64,000 nucleotides of DNA from Pomphorhynchus laevis (Eukaryota; Acanthocephala; Palaeacanthocephala; Echinorhynchida; Pomphorhynchidae): NCBI GenBank assembly GCA_012934845.2, contig WNNJ02000854.1, positions 1 to 64,000 of the forward strand, given 5' to 3'. The notes beneath the pieces were generated by a model. It was not told the DNA's origin and did not search any database. It saw only the letters and a program-made list of their open reading frames with translations. The position numbers and the translations under genes were made by a program. Of the stretch, positions 12,011 to 20,910 are shown piece by piece; positions within the stretch are counted from its first letter, which is position 1; every line of letters begins with the position of its first letter.

Positions 12011-12271
12011 CTGGGAATACGTAGCAACTTTAAATATTTCGAGAATAATTCGGTTCTATATCTTGGTCTGATGAAGACATATATAATGCTGCCTGGTGTT
12101 TATGCCTCCTCATGGGGCCATGATGCATGGTTAAACCGCAATACGCACTGCCATGCACAGAGCAAATGCTAAATTTCCTCTGATGATTCAGATTAAGGGT
12201 AGTTCTGTTTTTCAATCTTTAGACATTGTTTAAGCGTGTGTTAAGGTGCCTATGGATGATTATTAAAGTCA

Positions 12272-12311
12272 CGGTACTGATGAGCTCCGTTAGAGCGAAA
12301 CGCGTATACCG
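12272..12311 (+). ncRNA. hammerhead ribozyme, type I (family 3, unit 1)
   Basis: Stem I CGGUA (12272-12276) pairs perfectly with UACCG (12307-12311). The core CUGAUGA is at 12277-12283, stem II GCUC/GAGC is closed by a CGUUA loop, and GAAA is at 12297-12300. Stem III is the palindrome ACGCGU (12300-12305), followed by A12306 as the cleavage-site base (GUA). Stem III is too short to close alone and would work best as a dimer, a known trait of PLE and retrozyme hammerheads. This is the most complete family 3 copy. Confidence 0.85.
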
Positions 12312-12735
12312 TTGTTGAAGTTTGTCGTCACACATAGAATGACTGGGCATACGTAGCGACTTTGAATATTGCGAGAATAATTCGGTTCTATTTCTTGATC
12401 TGATGAGGATATATAGAATGCTGCCTGGTGTTTATGCCTCTTCATGAGGAAAACATAGTGATTTATTTACGAGTACACCATTGTGTGTCCCAGGACAGGT
12501 GTAACAACAAATTATATTTTATATATTTGTACACTTGAAAGTGTCCCTGTAAAACAGCATTTCAATTAAAAGAAATTTAGTGCCCGATGCATGGTTAAAC
12601 CGCAATACGCACTGCCATGCACAGAGCTTATGCTAAATTTCCTCTGATGATTCAGATTAAGGGTAGTTCTGTTTTTCAAGCTTTAGACATTGTTTAAGCG
12701 TGTGTTAAGGTGCCTATGGATGATTATTAAAGTCA

Positions 12736-12775
12736 CGGTACTGATGAGCTCCGTTAGAGCGAAACGCGTACGTTG
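12736..12775 (+). ncRNA. hammerhead ribozyme (family 3, unit 2), weakened stem I
   Basis: The core CUGAUGA (12741-12747), stem II GCUC/GAGC, GAAA (12761-12764) and ACGCGUA are unchanged. Three bases are missing just after the cleavage site compared with unit 1, so the 3' side of stem I no longer matches CGGUA well. Likely reduced activity unless paired in trans with another unit. Confidence 0.65.
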
Positions 12776-13196
12776 TTGAAGTTTGTCGTCACACATAGGA
12801 TGATGGGGCATACGTAGCGACTTTGAATATTGCGAGAATAATTCGGTTCTATTTCTTGATCTGATTAGGATATATAGAATGCTGCCTGGTGTTTATGCCT
12901 CTTCATGAGGAAAACATGGTGATTTATTTGCGAGTACACCATTGTGTGTCCCAGGACAGGTGTAGCAACAAATTATATTTTATATATTTGTACACTTTAA
13001 AGTGTCCCTGTAAAACAGCATTTCAATTAAAAGAAATTTAGTGCCCGATGCATGGTTAAACCGCAATACGCACTGCCATGCACAGAGCTTATGCTAAATT
13101 TCCTCTGATGATTCAGATTAAGGGTAGTTCTGTTTTTCAAGCTTTATACATTGTTTAAGCGTGTGTTAAGGTGCCTATGGATGATTATTAAAGTCA

Positions 13197-13236
13197 CAGT
13201 ACTGATGAGCTCCGTTAGAGCGAAACGCGTACGTTG
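13197..13236 (+). ncRNA. hammerhead ribozyme (family 3, unit 3), weakened stem I
   Basis: Core CUGAUGA at 13202-13208 and GAAA at 13222-13225, with stem II GCUC/GAGC intact. Stem I 5' arm reads CAGUA instead of CGGUA, and the 3' arm has the same three-base loss as unit 2. Confidence 0.6.
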
Positions 13237-13331
13237 TTGAAGTTTGTCGTCACACATAGGATGACTGGTCATACGTCTTTAAACATTGTTTAAGCGTGTG
13301 TTAAGGTGCCTATGAATGATTATTAAAGTCA

Positions 13332-13371
13332 CGGTACTGATGAGCTCCGTTAGAGCGAAACGCGTACGTTG
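13332..13371 (+). ncRNA. hammerhead ribozyme (family 3, unit 4), weakened stem I
   Basis: Core CUGAUGA at 13337-13343, stem II GCUC/GAGC, GAAA at 13357-13360 and ACGCGUA follow as in unit 2, including the three-base loss after the cleavage site. It lies only about 135 bp after the unit 3 ribozyme, because most of the intervening unit is deleted. Confidence 0.6.
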
Positions 13372-13514
13372 TTGAAGTTTGTCGTCACACATAGGATGAC
13401 TTGGCATACGTAGCGACTTTAAATATTGCGAGAATAATTCGGTTCTATTTCTTGATCTGATGAGGATATATAGAATGCTGCCTGGTGTTTATGCCTCTTC
13501 ATGAGGAAAACATA

Positions 13515-13518
<4 letters not shown>

Positions 13519-13607
<89 letters not shown>

Positions 13608-13621
13608 TTATTTATTTATTT
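13519..13621. repeat. (TA)n and (TTTA)n microsatellite
   Basis: About 84 bases of perfect TA repeat are followed by four to five TTTA units. It interrupts the family 3 array at the block that elsewhere reads 'gtgatttatttacgagt', so it probably expanded from that AT-rich spot. The YIYIY open frame across it is an artefact of the repeat. Confidence 0.95.
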
Positions 13622-14190
13622 GAAAAGAAGTTCTTCCGCCTGGAATTTTCAGAAGATCAATAAATTCGAGATGTGATTAAACCAGGACTGTCTATTACAC
13701 CTATCTGCCTCTTTCTATATATAGAGAATTTCATGCTTCATCACTGCAAGACGGCATACCGTTTCGGCTTTGAGAAGCCTCATCAGTTACAGCACATACA
13801 ATGAATCCACATGAAAAACATACTATATATAGATTAAAGCAGAAAGAATTCACTATATGCTAATTGCATGACGTATCTGTCGCTTTCGAAGTCAATACAA
13901 TGCAGTGAATTCTTTTCAGTGTAATAGACATCAGCGGGATCATTAATTGATCAATAAAATAAACAAGAAAGAAGTTCCCTAGCCTGGGATCGTCAGAGGA
14001 TCAATAAATAAATTAGAGATGTGATTCAAGCAGGACTGTCTATTACACCTATCTGCCTCTTTCTATATATAGAGAATTTCATGCTTCATCACTGCAAGAC
14101 GGCATACCGTTTCGGCTTTGGGAAGCCTTATTATTGGCAGCACATTCAATAAATCCACATTAAAAACATGTGGACTATGTATATATATAT
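13622..14190 (-). repeat. tandem family 4, about 350 bp, 1.6 units
   Basis: The block 'aggactgtctattacacc' recurs at 13684 and 14032, 348 bp apart, with matching flanks ('aagaagttc...' at 13625 and 13979). The second unit stops near 14190 where a PLE begins. Read on the minus strand each unit contains a hammerhead: intact in the first, with a decayed CUGAUGA in the second (about 14092-14142). Confidence 0.8.
13743..13793 (-). ncRNA. hammerhead ribozyme, complete type I (family 4)
   Basis: All parts are present on the minus strand. Stem I GCUGUAA (13793-13787) pairs with UUGCAGU (13749-13743), with G.U pairs. CUGAUGA is at 13786-13780 and stem II GGCUU/AAGCC. GAAA is at 13765-13762, and stem III ACGG/CCGU has a UAUG loop. 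The cleavage site is GUC, cutting after the base at 13750. Unlike families 3 and 5, stem III has four pairs and a real loop, so it should cut as a monomer. This is the strongest ribozyme in the window. Confidence 0.9.
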
Positions 14191-14585
14191 ATAAGATTTT
14201 CTAATTGAGAAAAGAAGTATTTTTTTATTATTAAAACGTTTCGACTATTGTCTTCATCAGTTAATGCACACTCAAACTAAACTGAGTATCTGACTATGTA
14301 TTACGATTTCCGCGAAAGAATCTATTACAATTTAAAACAATGCTGCGTGTTTAGTGATTTGTCGCTCATCAATTGTGCTATCCAATATAATTCCTCGTGT
14401 TTACTGAGTCGTGTGTTGTCGAGTCCAGACCGTAATATTGTTGTATTATACCTGTGTCCTTCATTCTCAATTACGTGACTATCCATGCCATCGCTCGTAT
14501 TTTTATTAATTTTTATGTCAGATCTGCGATTGTTGGCTCGGATGTGCATCTTGTCAGATGTCTCTCCGATGTATTGCAGTTGCAA
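14190..14585 (-). mobile_element. PLE 3' fragment, inverted
   Basis: This is a minus-strand copy of the last part of the PLE that follows. It holds the GIY-YIG-like end of the protein (14585-14325; note QYIGETSDKMHIRANN), the stop, the 3' tail and the hammerhead. It ends abruptly at 14585 against a plus-strand copy of the same element, so the two meet head to head. Its GIY-YIG reads YIGE where the plus-strand copies read YIVE, so it is not a simple fold-back of them. Confidence 0.8.
14230..14265 (-). ncRNA. PLE hammerhead ribozyme
   Basis: Minus-strand copy of the PLE ribozyme: stem I AUUAA/UUAAU, CUGAUGA (14260-14254), stem II GAC/GUC with loop AAUA, GAAAC, then palindromic ACGU and a GUU cleavage site. 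Identical in the core to 15654-15689 and 18294-18329. Confidence 0.75.
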
Positions 14586-14712
14586 TCATCGAATACAATT
14601 TTTAGATGTAGAGGTGTATACGAAAAGAGTTGGGAGGTGACAAACTACGGCACATACTAAGATAGATGGCGTAAAATCTTACATTCATGCGAGTAGCTGT
14701 CATCATCCCGCA

Positions 14713-15594
14713 GTGAAGCGACTGATGATTATAAACGAAGCATATCGGTACAGGAAATTATGTTCAACAAACGAGGAGTTCGAACGAAATGTCGCTGTTC
14801 TACCGAAGGAATTACAAGGAAGAAAGTATACAACTAGACAAATTACAAGACAATGTAATATGATTCGCAGACACACTAGGAAAGAGCTACTAACGAAGTC
14901 GGGTTATTGTAAGGATAATAACATCACTAACACCAACAATGAAGGTAGTAACATCGAATCTCCCGCAATACATAAGAGTTCTGAATTTAGCTTTAATACC
15001 ACCTTTAAGTATACCCCAGTTATACGTGATATGCAGAAGAATATAGACACGGCATTCACACGCGTTCAGTTATCAGGAGTTAAAGGCTTAAGAAGGCCTG
15101 GAATTTGCTTTAAAAATAATCGGAACATACGTGCAATGTTATTAAGAAATAAACAGCATGAAGTGACACCCAAAGACCGAAACACAGCGTGTGACAATAA
15201 GAGATGCAAGTGCTGTCGTGAAATGAATGACACCGAAACATTTAGCAGTTCGTATACTGGTCTTAATTACAGAATTGTAGGAGTAAACAATTGCAAAAGT
15301 AAAGGTAATGTTTATTTGGCCAGCTGCTCAAACTGCAACAAACAATACATCGTAGAGACATCTGACAAGATGCACATCCGAGCCAACAATCGCAGATCTG
15401 ACATAAAAATTAAGAAAAATACGAGCGATGGCATGGTTAGTCACGTAATTGAGAATGAGGGACACAGGTATAATACAACAATATTACGGTCTGGACTCGA
15501 CAACACACGACTCAGAAAACACGAGGAATTATATTGGATAGCACAATTGATGAGCGACAAATCACTAAACACGCAGCATTGTTTTAAATTGTAA
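14713..15594 (+). CDS. PLE C-terminal domain with GIY-YIG-like endonuclease
   Basis: 293 codons, ending in the natural C-terminus ...SDKSLNTQHCFKL. Residues 1-75 are the basic linker after the RT. Residues 155-175 carry a Cys-rich knuckle, and residues 195-235 the GIY-YIG-like core (GNVYLASC...KQYIVETSDKMHIRANNRRSDI). In canonical PLEs this nuclease nicks target DNA to prime reverse transcription. The usual YIGE is YIVE here, so activity may be lost. No RT is attached in this copy. Confidence 0.8.
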   Translation: MKRLMIINEAYRYRKLCSTNEEFERNVAVLPKELQGRKYTTRQITRQCNMIRRHTRKELLTKSGYCKDNNITNTNNEGSNIESPAIHKSSEFSFNTTFKYTPVIRDMQKNIDTAFTRVQLSGVKGLRRPGICFKNNRNIRAMLLRNKQHEVTPKDRNTACDNKRCKCCREMNDTETFSSSYTGLNYRIVGVNNCKSKGNVYLASCSNCNKQYIVETSDKMHIRANNRRSDIKIKKNTSDGMVSHVIENEGHRYNTTILRSGLDNTRLRKHEELYWIAQLMSDKSLNTQHCFKL

Positions 15595-15653
15595 TAGATT
15601 CTTTCGCGGAAATCGTAATACATAGTCAGATACTCAGTGAAGTTTGAGTGTGC

Positions 15654-15689
15654 ATTAACTGATGAAGACAATAGTCGAAACGTTTTAAT
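15654..15689 (+). ncRNA. PLE hammerhead ribozyme
   Basis: Stem I AUUAA (15654-15658) pairs with UUAAU (15685-15689). CUGAUGA is at 15659-15665, stem II GAC/GUC with loop AAUA, GAAA at 15677-15680, palindromic ACGU at 15680-15683 and cleavage after U15684. Its minimal stem III fits the dimer-dependent hammerheads known in Penelope-like elements. It lies just after the PLE protein, in the pseudo-LTR. Confidence 0.8.
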
Positions 15690-15745
15690 AATAAAAAAAT
15701 ACTTCTTTCCTCAATTAGAAAATCTTTTACATACAAATATATGAA

Positions 15746-18430
15746 AGAGTCTACAATAGACCTTGAGGGGCAATTATATACTCGAAATACCCACTATAAT
15801 GAAAGAGTCTGCAACAAGACCTTGCCAAATATACAAAGAAGTAGAATACGTCCACACTTACAGTTTCTCAGTATTGTAGACGAATGAAGATAACCCCCAA
15901 TGGATTAAGAATAAAAAAGAATCTTCAGGTTAACTGGTCGATGATATCAGATGAACATAGGAACAAATTGGAAACACGTTGGTGTACGATCGTACGAAGC
16001 TGTGAACAATCACTGAATAAAATAATGCGCGATTTTTATTCATATGCGGATACACAAATGAAAGGCGACATTGATGAAACTGAGTTTACACCCAGATTGA
16101 GACAGAAGTGTAATAAACTGAGTAAATTAATGGAGAAACGTGTTGATCCTGCGACACTAGGTAATATACATGTGCAAAGAAACAGAAGATTTGTGAATAA
16201 ACGAAGGTGGCAATCGTTCCAGAAACATAATATAAGTAATGTGGTGAATATTAGTGGAAAGGACATATCCAATAGCCAATTGGAAACACTGTCATTAGGA
16301 ATGAAATTTATTCCAACATCTCGGGAGTTTAATCTTCTTGAGTTGATACAGTCATTACAAAATACGGTTAGAGGAATTTTTGCGGAAACGGATGAGAACA
16401 CTGAGTACAGGTCGAGTATTATTGGCAAAATGACAATGAAAAATGATTTGAGTTTAAACAAATATATACAACTAAAGCCCAACACAGGAATAGGGTCGAA
16501 TCTAGGAAAACAAAAAAGAAGAACACTAATCAATCTATCCAAAGACGAGGAAATCATTATTTTACCAGCGGATAAAGGTGGAAAAGTCGTAATATACAAC
16601 TATGATGATTACATCAAGGAGGGGTATAGACAACTCAATACAGATACGTATGAAGAGATTGATCGGGATAGGTTTGAATCAATCATAATAAAAGTTAATG
16701 AGAAAATCACGACGAGCTTCACTGAAAAAGAGGTAAACAAATATGTTCAAAATTCACCACGTCCTGTGAGTCTATATCTACTACCAAAGCTACGTAAAGG
16801 AATTATACCATGTCCCTGTAGACCGATAATCAATAACAATCGTTGCGCAAGTGAATTGGTGTCAAGATATCTCCACCAACGACTGTATCCATTACTTTAA
16901 CAATCCACTTCATATTTAGCAAGCACGGATGATTTCCTTCGTGCGTTTGATAGGATAAAATCTACCATATCCGAGAACGATATAATTGCAACGGTAAATG
17001 TCGTAGCGTTGTATACCTCGATAGATACGGAAAAGGGAATTGAGTCAATACGTCGACATTTGAGTAACATATATGAAGAGGATGATTCGGAAGTGAACAG
17101 AATGTGTACTTTATTGCGGTCGGTGTTGGAATCTAACGCATTTTCATTTGACAATAAACTGTTTTTGCAAAAGAAAGGTACAGCAATGGGAACGCCAGTC
17201 GGTCCGACATATGCAGGATTATACGTGGATACGATCGAGTCAGACTTTATTGCTAAACAAGTGTGCAAACCGAAGATGTGGAAAATATACGTGGACGATA
17301 TATTTATAATATATGAACACTGATTAGAACCGTTAAAAACGTTCATAGCTGATCTAAACAAGGTTGGAGAACTACAATTTACAATTGATATTCCGGATAA
17401 TCATCGAATACCATTTTTAGATGTAGAGGTGTATAAGAACAGAGTTGGGAGGTGGCAAACTACGGCACATACTAAGATGGATGGCGTAAAATCTTACATT
17501 CATGCGAGTAGCTGTCATCATCCCGCAGTGAAGCGACTGATGATTATAAACGAAGCATATCGGTACAGGAAATTATGTTCAACAAACGAGGAGTTCGAAC
17601 GAAATGTCGTTGTTCTACAGAAGGAATTACAAGGAAGAGGGTATGCAACTAGACAAATAACAAGACAATGTAATATGGTTCGCAGACACACTAGGAAAGA
17701 GCTACTAACGAAGTCGGGTTATTGTAAGGATAATAACATCACTAACACCAACAATGAAGGTAGTAACATCGAATCTCCCACAATACATAAGAGTTCTGAA
17801 TTTAGCTTTAATACCACCTTTAAGTATACCCCAGTTATACGTGATATGCAGAAGAATATAGACACGGCATTCACACGCGTTCAGTTATCAGGAGTTAAAG
17901 GCTTAAGAAGGCCTGGAATTTGCTTTAAAAATAATCGGAACATACGTGCAATGTTATTAAGAAATAAACAGCATGAAGTGACACCCAAAGACCGAAACAC
18001 AGCGTGTGACAATAAGAGGTGCAAGTGCTGTCGTGAAATGAATGACACCGAAACATTTAGCAGTTCGTATACTGGTCTTGATTACAGGATTGTAGGAGTA
18101 AACAATTGCAAAAGTAAAGGTAATGTTTATTTGGCCAGCTGCTCAAACTGCAACAAACAATACATCGTAGAGACATCTGACAAGATGCACATCCGAGCCA
18201 ACAATCGCAGATCTGACATAAAAATTAAGAAAAATACGAGCGTTCGCGGAAATCGTAATACATAGTCAGATACTCAGTGAAGTTTGAGTGTGCATTAACT
18301 GATGAAGACAATAGTCGAAACGTTTTAATAATAAAAAAATACTTCTTTCCTCAATTAGAAAATCTTTTACATACAAATATATGGAAGTCTACAATAGACC
18401 TTGAGGGGCAATTATATACTCGAAATACCC
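15746..18430 (+). mobile_element. PLE, near full-length copy (family 5)
   Basis: It begins with a short leader ('gaaagagtctacaatagacc') that returns after its 3' end at about 18382, as expected of pseudo-LTR tandem copies. The protein starts near 15884 with the PLE N-terminus (NGLRIKKNLQVNWSM). It runs through RT fingers (ILPADKGGKVVIYNYDDYI at about 16560-16615), PRPIINNN-like motifs and the catalytic YVDD (17288-17299), then the linker and most of the GIY-YIG-like domain to 18240. The reading frame is broken about twice, and the C-terminus is cut short just before the tail at 18241. Despite this, it is the best PLE in the window. Confidence 0.85.
18294..18329 (+). ncRNA. PLE hammerhead ribozyme
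   Basis: Identical in all paired and core positions to the copy at 15654-15689, 2640 bp upstream. Together the two bracket one whole PLE unit, so a transcript through both could be cut to unit length and ligated into a circle. Confidence 0.8.
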
Positions 18431-19010
18431 ACTATATATATGTAGTTGTTACACCTGTCCTGGGATACCAAATGGTGTACTCATAAATAAATCACTATGT
18501 TTTCCATGTATTAGCATTCTATATATCCTCATCAGAACAAAACATAAAACCGAATTATTTTCGCAATATTCAAAGTCGCTACGTATGTTCAGTCATCCTA
18601 TGTGTGACGACAAACTTTAACAAGGGTAGACGCGTTTTGCTCTATCAGAGCTCATCAGTTCCGTGGCTTTAATAATCATTCATATGCACCATTATACACG
18701 CTTAAACAAAGTTTAAAGCTCGAAAAACAGAACAACCATTAATCTGATTTATCAGAGGGAATTTAGCATAAGCTCTGTGCATGACAGTACGTATTGCAGT
18801 TTAGCCATGCATCAGGCACTAAATTCTTTTTAATAGAAATACTGTTTTACAGGGACACTTTAAAGTGTACAAATATATAAAATATAATTTGTTGTTACAC
18901 CTGCCCTGGGACACACAATGGTGTACTCGTAAATAAATCATTATGTTTTCCTCACATAAAGGCATAAACACCAGGCAGCATTCTGTATATTCTCATCAGA
19001 CTAAGAAATA
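18425..19010 (-). repeat. family 3 unit, inverted and decayed
   Basis: Minus-strand copy of the family 3 repeat, with the 'gtacaccatt...cctgtcctggga' block present twice (about 18440-18500 and 18890-18950). At 18643-18683 it carries the hammerhead core with GAAAC changed to AAAAC, so this copy is probably dead. It follows the PLE copy directly. Confidence 0.75.
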
Positions 19011-19249
19011 GAATCGAAGAGTGTTTACAGATTTTAAGTGTTCAAGGATCCTCGACCACAGTGGACGGACACTCTTAAAATCTGGCCCTTACTGATGAAG
19101 CTCAATAAGCAGAAACTGGCCTTTGGATTTGATTGCTGATGGGCTGTGATGGTTTCTAATACCCAGTTATGTCCATTTTACCCTGTCTATATAGTAGTAA
19201 CAACTATATAAATATATAAGATTAATTAATTTTTTAACGGTTCTTTAAT

Positions 19250-19880
19250 ATCTATTAAATCTTATTTTTTCAATATCTTTTCCCGAATATAAAATTAATT
19301 AATTTTACTAACGCTTCTTTAATATCTACTAAATCTAGATTTGTATAAAGCGTACTAAAATCGTATGTATTTATATTTTGAAAATTTATTCCTTTTGTCT
19401 GTTCTAAAAATTCTTTTGTAGAATTAATACTGAAATAGTGTTTTATACCAGTATTAATTTCGATTACCTTGCAATATTTTTTAAAATGTGCTTTAATTTT
19501 TTTAAGTATTTTATTCATATAGATAAAAAGTGGTTTTAATGTACATTTAAACGCACTAGATATGAACCTGGGTTTTATTGGATTTTTATGTAATTTTGGA
19601 TTCCAATATAATATAGGAATAGTTTTATTATCTGATTCAACCTTTATACCCTTTTTATCCATTATAGAACAGTGACTTGTAATAATTGTTTCTAAACTCA
19701 ACTCACTACGTTCATATGTTGGATTTACATTTAAATCATTAGAATTAACCTCTTTCATTAGTATATCATAATAAAGCTTTTTGCATATGAAGACAAAGTT
19801 ATTACTAGCTTTATCAATAGTTGTTATTATAAAGTTATCCTTTAATTTAGTAAGTTCTGTGTACATATCACAGAACTTAT
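19250..19880 (-). mobile_element. Poseidon-like PLE RT fragment
   Basis: A minus-strand open frame (19866-19270, 198 aa) reads like a Poseidon/Neptune-type PLE reverse transcriptase. It has TIDKASNNFVFICKKLYYD, IPILYWNPKLHKNPIKPRFI, the spaced Cys/Thr segment after it, and INTYDFSTLYTNL. It holds RT fingers and the start of the palm but not the catalytic YxDD, and stops near 19250. It is distinct from the family 5 PLE (TADKGG... versus TIDKAS...). Confidence 0.85.
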
Positions 19881-20520
19881 CATATTACCTTTTATAATTG
19901 TTTGTTATTTTCATTTTCTCTCTAATTTGATCTAATATATAATCTTTCCAAATTTTTATAATCTTTTTTATAATCTTTTCTTTTTTTAGAAAATAAAAGT
20001 AGGAATAAGAAAAAATTTAGTAAGAAATTAAGAAAAAGTAAGAATTTGATCTCGTATATAAAGAATTAGAAAGAAATTCAATATAGGTTTTTTAATTTAC
20101 ACAAAAACATGTAAGCGTAAACCTGCACGATTTTTTACAAACGTCGTCCGGGAGATTAACCGGAATGCGCCTACCACAGACGCCTATCCCTCAATAGGAT
20201 GTTTCGGCCTTAGTCTACTCATCACTACATGGTGGCTTTATCAGTGTGTCCATGTAGCTACACAACTTCGACAGTACTTAATCCTCAGTAAACCTCTGAA
20301 AGGAATACACTAAGACCGGTGACCAGCCTTACATCTGGTATGCTTTGAATAAGCATTGGCTTCACAGGACAGCACATGTGATATCGTTCTTTCCTTCATC
20401 AGCTTACTAAGGTTGCTACACAAGCAACACGCTTGTTTACAGCTGAACAAGCAACACGCTTGTTTACAGCTGAAGCACAATGCATGAGCAAAAGCTCTCA
20501 AAATCGAAATTTGCTTAATT
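19881..20520 (-). mobile_element. upstream (5') part of the Poseidon-like PLE
   Basis: Sequence 5' of the RT fragment on the minus strand. It contains 'gtttcggccttagtctactc' and related strings typical of PLE pseudo-LTRs. A perfect 27-bp tandem duplication lies at 20421-20447 and 20448-20474. The hammerhead boxes here (about 20203-20243, minus) are incomplete. The left part 19880-20100 is AT-rich and holds basic-residue-rich remnants. Confidence 0.5.
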
Positions 20521-20910
20521 ATTTAAATCATAATTTAAAATTTTCTAATTTTTCGGTAACATGATCATTCAAAATTACAGATTATAAAGAAGCGAATCAC
20601 GAGATCAAATTTTTAGAATTTTAATCTTATTTGAATTTGAGAATTTAGTTCAGAAATTCGAATTTAATTCAAAAACTATTATTTATATTTATAAATAAAG
20701 ATAACACGAGATCATATTTTTTAAATTTGAATATTTTTTGAATTTAATAATGCAGTTCACAAATTTGAATTCAATTATAAATAAATTATAATCCAATTAT
20801 AAATTTATTCAATTATAAATAAAATATCTAATCTCATTTCTTGTACATTAAACTTTAAAATCGCTTTATCATTTTTTAATTAATTGTTTTAGATTGGATT
20901 GTTTTTACAG

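Larger units (their letters stand above)
12003..13515 (+). repeat. tandem array family 3 with type I hammerheads
   Basis: Units begin with 'tttgtcgtcacacat' near 11988, 12323, 12781, 13243 and 13378. The first and the fourth intervals are short (335 and about 135 bp) and the middle ones about 460 bp. The longer units contain an extra 140-bp block ('gatttatttacgagtacacc' onward) that the first lacks. Four copies of a hammerhead core lie at 12272, 12736, 13197 and 13332. Related pieces occur inverted at 18425-19010 and as a scrap at 39085-39180. There is no protein-coding frame. Size, tandem layout and ribozyme content are those described for animal retrozymes. Confidence 0.85.
14586..15745 (+). 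mobile_element. PLE, 5'-truncated copy (family 5)
   Basis: The copy starts inside the reverse transcriptase C-terminal region ('tagatgtagaggtgtata', matching 17417). It continues through the linker and GIY-YIG-like domain (open at 14713-15594), the 3' tail and a hammerhead. The C-terminal domain has a Cys-rich part (CDNKRCKCC, then CSNCNKQY). Over the shared part it is nearly identical to the longer copy that follows head to tail, so the cluster is young. Confidence 0.85.

Noticed and set aside
5777-13515. CRISPR array or rDNA spacer
   Set aside because: Units are 350-465 bp with no short repeat/spacer pattern, and no rRNA sequence is nearby.
13485-13676. Open frame of repeated Tyr-Ile
   Set aside because: It is only the (TA)n microsatellite read as codons.
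14092-14142. Second family 4 hammerhead (minus)
   Set aside because: The CUGAUGA core is changed to an AAUAAUA-like string; kept only as a decayed copy in the repeat entry.
16036-16599. Minus-strand frame of 187 codons
   Set aside because: Antisense shadow of the PLE N-terminal and RT coding region.
19085-19130. CUGAUGA ... GAAAC with a three-pair stem II on the plus strand
   Set aside because: Stem I and stem III cannot be formed convincingly and the strand is opposite to the neighbouring PLE; left as a possible relic.
20190-20260. Hammerhead-like boxes in the Poseidon-like PLE flank (minus)
   Set aside because: The first box reads CUGAUAA with a change at an essential G, and stem III does not align with a cleavage site.
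20310-20501. Cys-rich small protein (minus strand)
   Set aside because: The Cys repeats come from the 27-bp tandem duplication in a PLE flank, not from a conserved peptide.
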